Shown here piece after piece: positions 33,899 to 43,186 of a stretch of DNA of 64,000 bases. The notes below the pieces were generated by a model. It saw only the letters and a list, made by a program, of their open reading frames with translations, made no database searches and was not told the origin of the DNA. The translations under genes were made by a program, and so were the position numbers. The first letter of the stretch is position 1. Every line of letters starts with the position of its first letter. This stretch comes from a marine gamma proteobacterium HTCC2080 (lineage in GTDB: Bacteria; Pseudomonadota; Gammaproteobacteria; Pseudomonadales; Halieaceae), in the NCBI GenBank assembly GCA_000169115.1, contig AAVV01000007.1, positions 124,001 through 188,000 of the forward strand, read 5' to 3'.

Positions 33899-35524
33899 AT
33901 GCAATCATCACAAACCACTGATTTTGACGCCATCGTCGTAGGCGCAGGCTTCGCAGGTGTAGCGCTCACCCACTACTTACGCGAGGCCGGACTCACCCTC
34001 AAAGTGTTTGATCGTGCTCCCGATATCGGCGGCACTTGGGCCTGGAACAAATACCCGGGCGCAGCAACCGATAGCGAGGGTTATTACTATTGCCTAACCT
34101 TCTCAAAAGAGGTGCTGGAGGAGTGGACCTGGTCCAAGCGCTACCCCGGATGGGAGGAGACTCAAAATTATCTTCGCTTCGTAGCCGATAAGTTTGATAT
34201 GTGGCCACACCTGCAATTCAATACCGAAATAACCCGCGCAGAATACCAAGCGGACCGAGGAATCTGGGTAGTGACTACCGGAGACGGCGCGACCCACACT
34301 TGCCGATTTTTCATTAGTGGCATGGGCATGATTTCACAACCGCAGATTCCCAACATTCCTGGCCAAGCTACCTTCAAAGGTCCCTGTTTTCATTCTTCTC
34401 GTTGGCCTGAGGGACTTGAATTTGCGGGTAAGCGTGTAGGCATTATTGGTGCGGGTGCTACCACTGTGCAAATGCTGCCCGAGGTGGCTAAAACCGCTGC
34501 CAGCGTGACGGTTTTTCAACGCACACCAAACTTCGTGATGCCCGCGATGCAAAAGCCCATGACGCCAGAATGGGAAAGAGACATCAAAGAGAACTATCAG
34601 GAGATTATCGACAAGTGCCGCAATCATGTCTTTGGCATGGGATTCAATCCTCCCTCGGGTAGAACGGTTGCCGAAAGCACCCCCGAAGAAGTGCAGCAAG
34701 TTTTTGAAGAAAACTGGCATGGCAGCTTCCGCTGGGTTTTTGAAACCTTTGACGACCTTCTAGCGACCCCTGAAGCAAACAAAGCCGCTGCAGACTTTAT
34801 TATTGAAAAAATGATAAAGGCAAAAGTCGAAGACCCTGAAACAGCAGAACTACTCACCCCAAAAGGCTATCCCCTGTTTGCCAAGCGTCCGCCGCTCGAT
34901 CACGGCTACTACGAAGCTTTCAACCGCGACAACGTGAAGTTGGTCGATATTAAAGACTACGAGCCGATTGTTGAGATTACGGAGACGGGGGTTCGTACCA
35001 CGCAAAATCATCACGAGTTCGACATCATCGTTCTAGCGACGGGCTTTAAAGCTTACACCGGCGCATTGGAGGCCATGGATATTGTTGGCGAAGAGGGTCA
35101 AATACTTCGAGACAAATGGCAAGACCAATCAAGTTCAATCATGGGCGTTGCCGTTGCCGGTTACCCTAATTTTTTCATGGTGACCGGCCCTCAAGCTCCC
35201 TTTGCAAACCTGCCCACATCTATTGAACAAAATGCCCAGTGGATTAGTGAGTGCGTTAAAAAGATGAACGCCGAAGGCAAGCAGGTCTTTTACCCCAGTG
35301 TCACCGCGGAGGAGGAGTGGACTAACTTAACCGCTGAAATCCACGCACAAACTATGATGGCCGAGGGTGATAAAGTGAACTCGTGGATGATGGGGGCGAA
35401 TCGCGAAGACCGTAAAGCGCGAGTACTCATATTCTTTGGTGGCGCCCATGTCTATTACGACAAACTCAAGGAGTCTTCTGATGCCGGCTTTCCTGAGCTC
35501 GCTTTTGCGGACAGCGCTGCCTGA
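33899..35524 (+). CDS. Baeyer-Villiger-type flavin monooxygenase
   Basis: A 541-residue class B flavoprotein monooxygenase that inserts an oxygen atom next to a ketone, giving an ester or lactone, with FAD and NADPH. It has VVGAGFAGVALTHYLREAGL (first Rossmann), IGGTWAWNKYPGAATDSEGYYY, and the BVMO fingerprint FKGPCFHSSRWPEG (pattern FxGxxxHxxxWP, about 159-172). A second Rossmann GIIGAGATTVQM and the C-terminal VLATGFKAYTGALEAMDI follow. The YPGA-x-x-D box has Ala-Thr in place of the commoner Arg-Cys. It is divergent from the F420 operon. Together with the alpha/beta hydrolase it could open a ring via a lactone. Confidence 0.93.
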   Translation: MQSSQTTDFDAIVVGAGFAGVALTHYLREAGLTLKVFDRAPDIGGTWAWNKYPGAATDSEGYYYCLTFSKEVLEEWTWSKRYPGWEETQNYLRFVADKFDMWPHLQFNTEITRAEYQADRGIWVVTTGDGATHTCRFFISGMGMISQPQIPNIPGQATFKGPCFHSSRWPEGLEFAGKRVGIIGAGATTVQMLPEVAKTAASVTVFQRTPNFVMPAMQKPMTPEWERDIKENYQEIIDKCRNHVFGMGFNPPSGRTVAESTPEEVQQVFEENWHGSFRWVFETFDDLLATPEANKAAADFIIEKMIKAKVEDPETAELLTPKGYPLFAKRPPLDHGYYEAFNRDNVKLVDIKDYEPIVEITETGVRTTQNHHEFDIIVLATGFKAYTGALEAMDIVGEEGQILRDKWQDQSSSIMGVAVAGYPNFFMVTGPQAPFANLPTSIEQNAQWISECVKKMNAEGKQVFYPSVTAEEEWTNLTAEIHAQTMMAEGDKVNSWMMGANREDRKARVLIFFGGAHVYYDKLKESSDAGFPELAFADSAA

Positions 35525-35618
35525 GTCTACCGAGGCTTGATGGCTATTTTGCCCGGACTGTTACCTACACAGTCTGGGACCCTTCAGGCTTATCAACAGC
35601 CTCAGCGCAGGTAGCGAC

Positions 35619-36008
35619 GTGAGCCAAACTCCAGTAACAATGGTAAAAACGTTCTACCGCGCGGCCCCTCAGGCCGATTGGCCAGAGGTGATCCCACTGC
35701 TGCATCCTGATTTTGAAATCATAGAATCCCCTGCTCTGCCTTTCTCAGGCCGCTATTGTGGTCTAGAAGGCCTCAAAATTTTAGGCAGGACACTGGTCTC
35801 CAACTACAGCCGTTTTGACGCAACACCGAAGTTTTTTTACGAGGGCAGCGAAGGTGTCATTGCACGGGTAGCTCTGTCGGCGGTCGTGCGTAGCGGGGGC
35901 CGTTCCTTTGATACGGAAATTGCCGAGTGCTTTGGTTTTACCGACGGGCTCATCAGGGAGATACATCCCTTTTACTGGAATCCCCAATTGTTGGAATCCT
36001 CAGAGTAA
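35619..36008 (+). CDS. Small SnoaL-like (NTF2-fold) protein
   Basis: A 129-residue protein starting at GTG 35619, 94 nt after the BVMO. Sequence features are VKTFYRAAPQADWPEVIPLLHPDFEIIESPALPFSGRYCGLEGLKIL and a beta-rich C-terminus ending IHPFYWNPQLLESSE. This is the SnoaL-like/ketosteroid-isomerase-like fold. It is likely co-transcribed with the BVMO and could be a hydratase or isomerase of the same route. Confidence 0.78.
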   Translation: MSQTPVTMVKTFYRAAPQADWPEVIPLLHPDFEIIESPALPFSGRYCGLEGLKILGRTLVSNYSRFDATPKFFYEGSEGVIARVALSAVVRSGGRSFDTEIAECFGFTDGLIREIHPFYWNPQLLESSE

Positions 36009-36053
36009 GCAACTTTGCCTTAGTGCCAATCACCCATCCTGGCTTCATCAAAG

Positions 36054-37514
36054 TTAGTCGGTCGAATCAGACCCACACCAACGCGCCAACGCAACGGCTC
36101 TGCCAGCATAGTTCGGCTGATCGATCGTGAGTCGTTCCAACGTCGTAAGTCTCAGATGATCCCAAACCGCGGCCTTATGACAGAGTTCAAAATCGGCAAG
36201 CAAAGCATCGGCTAACCCTTTGTCATCATAGCCAAGTTCCGCCAGACGCTCTCTCTGCCGCTGGGCGTAGGAAGCGCCAAGTTGCAAAGCACGATCGACG
36301 ATACCCAATGCATTATTTGCCACTCGAGCAGCAAAGACTCCGTGACCGGAGGCCTCCTTTAAAATATCGTTTTTATTCCATTGGATCAGTGCACTCACAA
36401 TTTCAGCGTGTTGGATCTCTTGGTCTGTCGGTAAATCAGGGCTAAGAATTTCGGGAGGGGGCTGCAACACGGTGTTAGAGGCCCCTCGCTGAACCTCTAG
36501 CGCCAACAGGAGGTCAAGCTCTACCTCGGATATACGGCGGCCAATAATTGTACGCTCAACTGTGGGCACCGAACCATCGCGGAAAGTACTGCCCAATCTT
36601 AGACAGGTCACGCCCCACCAAAGAATGTTAAAAACCATCCACCAATCAAAATGCTCCCGAGCCACGCTACCGCCACTTGCTTTTTCATAGTCAGCGAGCC
36701 ACTGCTCTAGAGTGGCGAACCCACCGGCCTCCAAATCGTAGTGACCAAAGCGCCAGCTGGGAATACAAAGAAACGAAATATCCCGCAGTGGATCGCCAAT
36801 GTGCGCCAACTCCCAGTCAAGAACCGCCATCAACCCCTCTTCCTCCACGAGAAAATTGCCCATGCGGAAGTCAGCATGAACAAGTCGATACTCCTGGGGT
36901 TCTGGACAATGGCGGCTCAACCAACCGAAAGCCCATTCAAATACGGCGTTGGATGATCCAAATTGCCGATAAAAACGCTCTTGCTCTGCTAACAGCGCTT
37001 TGGGGGACTGAACGGGCAATTTTATCGGTAAATCAGCCGGATCTAGACTGTGAATATGCGCCAACTCACGAGCACATTGGCCACTGAGATGTTTGCGAGC
37101 CTCAGCAAACTCCGGCTTGTGCAGCAATCGATTCGGCAGTGCCTCACCGGCGATACAGCTCATGATGAACCCCTCACCCAAAGCGCTGTCTGCGGGCAGC
37201 TCAGCGATAATCTCAGGTACCTTGAGCCCGATCTGATGCAGATAATCAATTAAACCCGCTTGAGTCGCCAATGAAATAGAGCCCACATCATTGTCGGCGA
37301 TGTTGTCGATATTTTTATTGGCGCTGTTATTAGGAAGTGCCGTATTAGGCGTCGATAAAAAAGGCAATCGGCGTAGCACCAAAGGACGACCAGCGAAGCA
37401 AAAGCGCCAGCTCTCCATACTGGCGCCTCCAGAAAGCTGAGTCAGCTCGGTGACTTCGCCGGAACCTAGCTTAAGGGCACAAAGTGCCTCTAATTCTTTG
37501 ACTCTATCGTGCAT
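36054..37514 (-). CDS. APH-type kinase fused to a DUF6285-like C-terminal domain
   Basis: A 486-residue two-domain protein. Residues about 1-340 form an aminoglycoside-phosphotransferase-fold kinase with VHADFRMGNFLV (catalytic Asp and Asn) and DWELAHIGDPLRDISFL. Residues about 380-480 match the pattern of DUF6285, a small helical domain usually encoded as a separate gene after such kinases (HGVFAARVANNALGIVDRAL ... LTIDQPNYAGRAVALA). The full fusion is therefore unusual. In aerobic proteobacteria this kinase type goes with acyl-CoA dehydrogenases and probably phosphorylates hydroxyacyl-CoAs. It is convergent with the SnoaL gene (45-nt gap). Confidence 0.86.
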   Translation of the reverse strand: MHDRVKELEALCALKLGSGEVTELTQLSGGASMESWRFCFAGRPLVLRRLPFLSTPNTALPNNSANKNIDNIADNDVGSISLATQAGLIDYLHQIGLKVPEIIAELPADSALGEGFIMSCIAGEALPNRLLHKPEFAEARKHLSGQCARELAHIHSLDPADLPIKLPVQSPKALLAEQERFYRQFGSSNAVFEWAFGWLSRHCPEPQEYRLVHADFRMGNFLVEEEGLMAVLDWELAHIGDPLRDISFLCIPSWRFGHYDLEAGGFATLEQWLADYEKASGGSVAREHFDWWMVFNILWWGVTCLRLGSTFRDGSVPTVERTIIGRRISEVELDLLLALEVQRGASNTVLQPPPEILSPDLPTDQEIQHAEIVSALIQWNKNDILKEASGHGVFAARVANNALGIVDRALQLGASYAQRQRERLAELGYDDKGLADALLADFELCHKAAVWDHLRLTTLERLTIDQPNYAGRAVALARWCGSDSTD

Positions 37515-37582
37515 CGCGGGCTCCCAGAATTTTTTCAGTGCAACGTTTCATCATCAGGGACAGGTGCGTGGATACCACCCGT

Positions 37583-39295
37583 TCAGCGACGGCTGTATAC
37601 CTCTGCACCACCAATAAAAGTCTGCTCTACAACGAGCTCGCGAATATCCGAAGACTCGAGAGGACTTCCCGAAAGCACCACCATATCGGCGAGTTTCCCG
37701 GGCTCTAAAGAGCCAATCTCTTTATCCATAAACACCTGCCAGGCGGCATCGATGGTAACTGCGCGCAAGGCTTCCACAGGAGACACCCGCTGATGTTGAC
37801 CCAGCACTTCACCCCCTGTGGTTATCCGATTTACTTGGCTCCAAACCACCTGCAGAGGCAACATGGGGGTGACAGGGGTATCAGCATGGGAGCTGTAGCG
37901 AACTCCCGCATTAAGTGCCCAGCGTGCAGGGCTCATATTGGCAGCTCGCTCGGGTCCCATAAAGATCGCCGCATGGCGATCTCCCCAGTAATAGGTATGA
38001 CTGGAAAAAAAGCTGGGCGTTATACCCAAGGTAGCCATGCGCTGAATTTGGTCGTGACGACTCATCTGTGCGTGAATAAATAGAGGGCGCACTTCGGGCC
38101 AAGGCTGCGACCTCTGTGCCGCTTCGATGGCGTCTAGGGCGTCGTCTACCGAGGCATCCCCATTGACGTGGATGGCATACTGAACTTGCTGGCGGTGCAA
38201 GCCCGCCACCTGTTTAAATAAATCTTCACGAGAAACGGATGGATAGCCGCGATAAAGAGCATCACCCTTATAGGATTTATAATAAGGTTCACTTAAATAC
38301 CCGGTGAAACCCTGAATACTGCCATCTGCGATGATCTTCACCCGAGGCAGTGACAATCGCCCTGACGCCATTGCTTCAGGCCGCCACTCCCCAGATAGTA
38401 CTTCAGTTTCAACTTCTTCGAGCAATGGAAACAAAGCAACCCGTTGTGGAAACACATTGAGCTCACTCAATGGCCCAAGAAGCTTTGCGAGCCCCAGGGG
38501 CATACCACCCGCTGACGCTGTAGTGACACCCGCTTGCAGATACTCCCTCGCCGCATACGTCGTCATACGGATGCCATCGGTAATCCCAATATCAAGAGCC
38601 TTCGACAGCGCCTGCCTAGCAGCCGTCTCTTCCAGTACCCCGTTAGGCCGACGACCATCAGGAGAGCTAGGGTCTCTTTGAATGACCCCTCCTTCAGGAT
38701 CAGGAGTACTTTCATCGATACCCATCTCCGCCAATGCCGCTGAATTGACGGCGTAGAGATGCCCCGAAACGTGGCCAATCGCAATGGGGCGCGTTGTCGA
38801 GACTTGATCGAGATCTTCTCGAGTAGGATGTCGACCTTCGGCCAGAAGCGTGTCGTCATAGCCAAAGCCGGTCAACCAGTCATCAGGGCGAGCCGCATCA
38901 GCGCTTTTGAGTCGCGCTAACAGCTGAGCCATATTTTTGATACTGCCGATCGGCGGACTGTTGAGATCCGTGGAAAAGACCACCTGCCCAGACCCAGGAA
39001 AGTGCCCGTGCGCGTCGACAAAACCCGGCATTAGTGTCCTGCCCCGCAAATCAGTGACTATGGTTTTAGGGGTTACCTCAGCCAAAATGTCTTCTGTAGA
39101 GCCTACGCGGTCAATTTTTGCTCCCCGTACACTTAGCGCCTCCACCACATCGTTTTCAGCGTTTATCGTTAAAATCTGACCGTTTATAAAGACTTGATGC
39201 TCAGGGGCCTCGGGGGGCCGGGTAGCAATTTGGAAAAGTATGTACAGCCCCAATAAAAATGCGGCCAAGACCGAAAGGCCAACGCGATAAGACAT
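37583..39295 (-). CDS. Membrane-anchored YtcJ-like amidohydrolase
   Basis: A 570-residue metal-dependent hydrolase of the YtcJ/amidohydrolase 3 family. An N-terminal hydrophobic helix (about 5-24) anchors or exports it. The metal-binding HxH is in FVDAHGHFPG. Later ligands lie in AIHVNGDASVDDAL and RYSSHADTPVTPM, and the closing strand is GSLEPGKLADMVVLSGSPL. It hydrolyses C-N bonds in cyclic amides or related compounds (family knowledge), but the substrate is unknown. It lies 68 nt before the APH-DUF6285 gene on the same strand. Confidence 0.88.
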   Translation of the reverse strand: MSYRVGLSVLAAFLLGLYILFQIATRPPEAPEHQVFINGQILTINAENDVVEALSVRGAKIDRVGSTEDILAEVTPKTIVTDLRGRTLMPGFVDAHGHFPGSGQVVFSTDLNSPPIGSIKNMAQLLARLKSADAARPDDWLTGFGYDDTLLAEGRHPTREDLDQVSTTRPIAIGHVSGHLYAVNSAALAEMGIDESTPDPEGGVIQRDPSSPDGRRPNGVLEETAARQALSKALDIGITDGIRMTTYAAREYLQAGVTTASAGGMPLGLAKLLGPLSELNVFPQRVALFPLLEEVETEVLSGEWRPEAMASGRLSLPRVKIIADGSIQGFTGYLSEPYYKSYKGDALYRGYPSVSREDLFKQVAGLHRQQVQYAIHVNGDASVDDALDAIEAAQRSQPWPEVRPLFIHAQMSRHDQIQRMATLGITPSFFSSHTYYWGDRHAAIFMGPERAANMSPARWALNAGVRYSSHADTPVTPMLPLQVVWSQVNRITTGGEVLGQHQRVSPVEALRAVTIDAAWQVFMDKEIGSLEPGKLADMVVLSGSPLESSDIRELVVEQTFIGGAEVYSRR

Positions 39296-39318
39296 GATTT
39301 ACCTCAGATCGTTTTAAT

Positions 39319-39528
39319 TTAATAGTGAGGGGGTGGTGCATCGAGGGGCGCAGTATCGACCTCATCAAGGCGCGCACCTTGAGTCTTTATTTCCCCGTGG
39401 AGCATGCGCAACTGATTTTGCAACTCTAAGATCTGCTGTTGCTGGCTTACTAGGGCCTTATCTAGGCCCGTAACCGTATTTTCTAGAAACGCAATCTGCG
39501 ATTCGAGATCGGATTGTGAATCGCTCAT
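39319..39528 (-). CDS. slyX: SlyX-family protein
   Basis: A 69-residue coiled-coil protein of the SlyX family: SDLESQIAFLENTVTGLDKALVSQQQQILELQNQLRMLHGEIK, ending in the characteristic proline-rich PLDAPPPHY. Its function is unknown in general. The gene is common in gamma- and betaproteobacteria, which helps place the organism. It is divergent from yciH, with 60 bp between start codons. Confidence 0.93.
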   Translation of the reverse strand: MSDSQSDLESQIAFLENTVTGLDKALVSQQQQILELQNQLRMLHGEIKTQGARLDEVDTAPLDAPPPHY

Positions 39529-39588
39529 GTGAATTGGCTCCTTTGCGCTGCCAGCGTACTATACCCGCGCAGCAGCAGGAGGTCTCCC

Positions 39589-39951
39589 GTGAGCAAAAAA
39601 AACACGTCTTCAAATCTAGTTTTTACCACTGACGGTGGCCGTATCTGTCACCAATGCCAGCGCAAGTTACCGAACTGCGTTTGCGGTAAAGCCGCGCCCC
39701 AGAAAAGTGGCGACGGCATCGCTAGAATACGCCGGGAAACAAAGGGACGGGGCGGTAAGGCCGTTACCGTTATCGAGGGCCTACCCGTCTCCCCGGAGAT
39801 ATTGAAGGACACTGCGAAACGGCTCAAACAACGGTGCGGCGTTGGCGGCGCAGTCAAGGACGGCAATATTGAAATACAGGGAGATCAAAGGGCAACCTGC
39901 AAAGAGGTTCTCGAAAAGCTAGGCCACACCGTCAAGTTGTCGGGTGGCTGA
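39589..39951 (+). CDS. yciH: SUI1/eIF1-like translation factor YciH
   Basis: A 120-residue protein homologous to eukaryotic eIF1. GTG 39589 was chosen because AGCAGGAGG lies just upstream. An in-frame ATG at 39529 would overlap the slyX start region and has no ribosome binding site. The N-terminal zinc-knuckle-like CHQCQRKLPNCVC precedes the SUI1 core (IRRETKGRGGKAVTVIEGL ... KQRCGVGGAVKDGNIEIQGD). It acts in monitoring initiator tRNA/codon fidelity in bacteria that have it. It is convergent with the dehydrogenase gene at 39965. Confidence 0.93.
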   Translation: MSKKNTSSNLVFTTDGGRICHQCQRKLPNCVCGKAAPQKSGDGIARIRRETKGRGGKAVTVIEGLPVSPEILKDTAKRLKQRCGVGGAVKDGNIEIQGDQRATCKEVLEKLGHTVKLSGG

Positions 39952-39964
39952 CCTCCCTGTTGCA

Positions 39965-41083
39965 TCAGGACATCGTAATCAGCGTTTTTTGTCCTGTCGC
40001 TTTTCGCCCATAAGCTTGAACCGCCGACAATTCCAAAGCCTCTTCGAGGGATACACGGTCGGAATATTGACTAGCGAAGGTTGTCTTTAAACCTGAAAGA
40101 ACCCGCTGTTGCATTGCAAACATGCGCTCGAGGCCTGCACGCTGCAGGAAAGGCATCAGCAACCAGCCACTCACACTCCATGCAAAACCATAACCTCTAG
40201 TTAGAGCAGTGGGGGCTGGGTCTAGCATGCCATAAATATAGATCTGCTTGTGTTCGTCTGAGCCGTAGCGGCTCCAGACTGGCATCCTCTTCTGCGCTGC
40301 GACTTCCATTGCTGTCAAAATTTGGTTGCTCAATAGGCCGCCGCCAATGGGGTCAAAGGCTATAGTCGCCCCTGTAAGCTCTACGGCTGCCGTTAACGTT
40401 TTTTGAAAATTTTCGTCTGTGGAGTTCAAGACGTGTTCCGCGCCTTGCCCACGTAGCAAGGCAACCTGATCGTCACTGCGCACAATGTTGACCAGAGGGA
40501 TGCCATCTTCAGTACAAATGCGGTGCAACATTTGCCCAAGATTTGACGCTGCCGCGGCGTGAACGATGGCCTTATGCCCCTCCATTTTAGCCGTCTCCAC
40601 AAAGCCAAGGGCAGTCATTGGATTGACAACGCAAGAAGCACCCTCCTCCGCAGTGACATCATCTGGTAGCGCCATGCACTGCATCGCAGACATACAACGG
40701 TACTGAGCAAATAACTCACCACCAAATACGCCTACACGTTTACCCATTAGTGCCTGAGCTTCGTCACTGGAACCAGCCGCCACGACAGTCCCAGCCCCTT
40801 CATTACCCGCTGGGAGCCATTGGCCCACCCGGGTTTTCATAGCGCGCATCATAGCTTCGGGCACAGGCAGGCTTATTGCGGGAAAACCATTACGCTCAGC
40901 GGCTGTCGCCGTATCGGTGTTTAAAATACCGAACATCAAACCTAAATCTGATGGATTGATGGGAGCCGCCTCGACTTTAATCAAAACCTCATCAGGCCCA
41001 GGATCGGGAATGTCCACTTCGAACAGCGCACATTCAATCGTATTGTTTTCGTGTACGCAGGACTGGAGTTGAAGATTTTTCAT
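39965..41083 (-). CDS. MDR-family oxidoreductase (quinone-reductase-like)
   Basis: A 372-residue medium-chain dehydrogenase/reductase. ATG 41083 follows GAGAGA and is preferred over TTG 41089. Features are PINPSDLGLMFG, NEGAGTVVAAGS, AIVHAAAASNLGQMLHRIC (cofactor loop in which the usual GxxG is degenerate), and AFDPIGGGLLSNQI. It lacks the structural-zinc cysteine cluster of true zinc alcohol dehydrogenases. It probably reduces a quinone or enone with NADPH. It lies 17 nt after the lytic transglycosylase gene on the same strand. Confidence 0.82.
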   Translation of the reverse strand: MKNLQLQSCVHENNTIECALFEVDIPDPGPDEVLIKVEAAPINPSDLGLMFGILNTDTATAAERNGFPAISLPVPEAMMRAMKTRVGQWLPAGNEGAGTVVAAGSSDEAQALMGKRVGVFGGELFAQYRCMSAMQCMALPDDVTAEEGASCVVNPMTALGFVETAKMEGHKAIVHAAAASNLGQMLHRICTEDGIPLVNIVRSDDQVALLRGQGAEHVLNSTDENFQKTLTAAVELTGATIAFDPIGGGLLSNQILTAMEVAAQKRMPVWSRYGSDEHKQIYIYGMLDPAPTALTRGYGFAWSVSGWLLMPFLQRAGLERMFAMQQRVLSGLKTTFASQYSDRVSLEEALELSAVQAYGRKATGQKTLITMS

Positions 41084-41100
41084 GAACAATCTCTCTTAAC

Positions 41101-43128
41101 TTAGGGGTGAGTAATAAGTTCGTTTTGCCGCAACAACTCGGGCTTACGACCAGCCCTTTGATCGTAAATAACCGCATAGGCCAACACATTCTGAACGTAT
41201 TCGCGAGTTTCCTTGAAGGGCAAACTTTCAATCCATTGATCCGTAGGCACTTCAGAAGCTACCCAGCGACGGACCCGATGCGGCCCCGCGTTGTAACCTG
41301 CCAACGCCTTAGGGCGATGTTGCGAAAAACGATCGAGCAAACCGCGGTAATAATGAGCCCCAATAGCGACATTATATTCAGGTTGTTGCAGCTTGCTCCT
41401 TTGATAAGCAAGACCCTTTTGCCCTGCGACCATCTTTGCCGTGCTGGGCATGACTTGCATCAACCCTAATGCTCCCACCGGGGAGCGTGCCAAAGGATCC
41501 ATGGCACTCTCCCTTCGAGCAATAGACAACAGCTCCGTGATCGAAATTGACTCCACCTCTGCGTAAGCTTGAAAAATAGGTTTAAACGCTTCTGGAAAAC
41601 GTAGGTCTATCTCATCCCAGGCCCCCGCGCTATTTGCCCCATGGATCGCATAATAATCCCAGCCGTAGGCTTTAGCGGTTTGCGCCGCAGCAACTTTTTT
41701 GGTGTTGTCGAGGCGCGCAATCAGTGAGCGCCACTCCAGGCGAGCTGCCTCGGCGTCGCCCAATGCCAATAATTCTTGAACTCTCACAATTGCCGGGTCA
41801 TCAAAATACGCTGACGTATCGGATTCGATTGATGCTCCTGACAGAGCAGCTGACAACTGATAAGGCAAACCTAAACGCTGAGCAGCCAAGAACCCATAAT
41901 AACTTCGTTGTGTTGCCAGCTCACTAAGACTCCTCTCACCGGCTTCTTGATCACCGAGAGCCGTCTGTGTTTTGGCGAACCAATAGCGCCAGCGGTGGTC
42001 TTCTCGCACATCACTACTCAGCCACACCAACCCCTCGCTCACAGCTATCCAATCGGATTTTTGAATTTGATGCCGCAGGTAAATCTCTGTCAACTCGTCA
42101 TCCCTCAAGCGCGCCAAGGTTTCAACCACCCAAGGCTCCGGGGCTGCGCTTTGGGCGAACAGGCTGTGACGGACAATCAGTGCCTCCATCGCCTCTAGCT
42201 GTAAGTCATTGAAGGGCTGTACCCCCCGATTTTTTTCCAGAATTTCTCTGGCCGCACCAGGGTTAACTCTCGCGAGCCTGCGGACCCCAAGCATGACTAG
42301 CTGCGCGTGATAAACATCCGGGACATAGACCTTGTTTATCAACAGGTCAGGACGTCGATATACGGCCCCCAATTCATCGAGAAGTAACGCCAATTGTGGC
42401 GAAGCAAAGCGTTTAAGGTAACGAATAAGATGTGGCGTTCTGGCGTCAAAGGCCTTGAGAGCCCGGGACCAAATTAAAGCATCATCGGGACCTGAGCCCT
42501 CGATCATCCAGCGTTCGAAAAGAATATCGCAAGCATCGACTTGGGATTGCCCAACATTCCACAGCGCCGCTGCACCTTGCCAAGCTTCATCGACATCGCC
42601 TACCGTCCGCTGAGCACGGTAGTAGTAGCACTGTAACTCCACATCTCTAGGTACCCGCTCAGCGACCTTCAAAAATGAGTCCCAGTGGCGATCTCGCCCT
42701 TTATGAAGCAGGTAGGCATGGCGGAATCGATCATAAAGTGGCGTAGCTTCAGCGGCGCTCAAAAAGGCTTGAGCTTCACGAGGCTCTAGTGTGTGGATCT
42801 GGCCTATAAGGGCCTCGTAATCAAGATACTGAACTAAAGGATAGTCTGACAGCTGCTCTCGGATAGCTCGATATCGAGGCCCCATACCTGTTCGCAGCTC
42901 GGTCAGCGCTTCTTTGTAAAGCAGTCGCTGTGACAATAATTTGGGGGTCGTCTCGGTGACGTTTAACGAAGCATCTGAGAGCAGCACCGATGCCATCACC
43001 GAGGTTCCCCAACTAACAATTACACAAAGGACTAATATCAATAGCCCGGCACCACGTGTCACAATTCCATCTACCTTAATATTTTGGCCCAACCCCAATA
43101 GCATGGAGGTTGGCACTCCTATTTTCAA
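41101..43128 (-). CDS. Soluble lytic murein transglycosylase (Slt70 family)
   Basis: A 675-residue cell-wall enzyme that cleaves the MurNAc-GlcNAc bond, forming 1,6-anhydro-MurNAc. An N-terminal signal/anchor segment (about 25-45) is followed by a long superhelical U/L-domain of TPR-like alpha-alpha repeats. The C-terminal SLT domain has catalytic Glu in ARRESAMDPLARSPVGALGLMQVMPSTA (about residue 537). The second motif YNAGPHRVRRW is near the end. The length and order match E. coli Slt70. It starts at ATG 43128. An alternative downstream start would still retain the signal. Confidence 0.94.
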   Translation of the reverse strand: MKIGVPTSMLLGLGQNIKVDGIVTRGAGLLILVLCVIVSWGTSVMASVLLSDASLNVTETTPKLLSQRLLYKEALTELRTGMGPRYRAIREQLSDYPLVQYLDYEALIGQIHTLEPREAQAFLSAAEATPLYDRFRHAYLLHKGRDRHWDSFLKVAERVPRDVELQCYYYRAQRTVGDVDEAWQGAAALWNVGQSQVDACDILFERWMIEGSGPDDALIWSRALKAFDARTPHLIRYLKRFASPQLALLLDELGAVYRRPDLLINKVYVPDVYHAQLVMLGVRRLARVNPGAAREILEKNRGVQPFNDLQLEAMEALIVRHSLFAQSAAPEPWVVETLARLRDDELTEIYLRHQIQKSDWIAVSEGLVWLSSDVREDHRWRYWFAKTQTALGDQEAGERSLSELATQRSYYGFLAAQRLGLPYQLSAALSGASIESDTSAYFDDPAIVRVQELLALGDAEAARLEWRSLIARLDNTKKVAAAQTAKAYGWDYYAIHGANSAGAWDEIDLRFPEAFKPIFQAYAEVESISITELLSIARRESAMDPLARSPVGALGLMQVMPSTAKMVAGQKGLAYQRSKLQQPEYNVAIGAHYYRGLLDRFSQHRPKALAGYNAGPHRVRRWVASEVPTDQWIESLPFKETREYVQNVLAYAVIYDQRAGRKPELLRQNELITHP

Positions 43129-43186
43129 ATCCCTGGGTTAGCATAGGGACTTGATCCATGCTTGCCTACAAAGGTTTTAAAAAATA

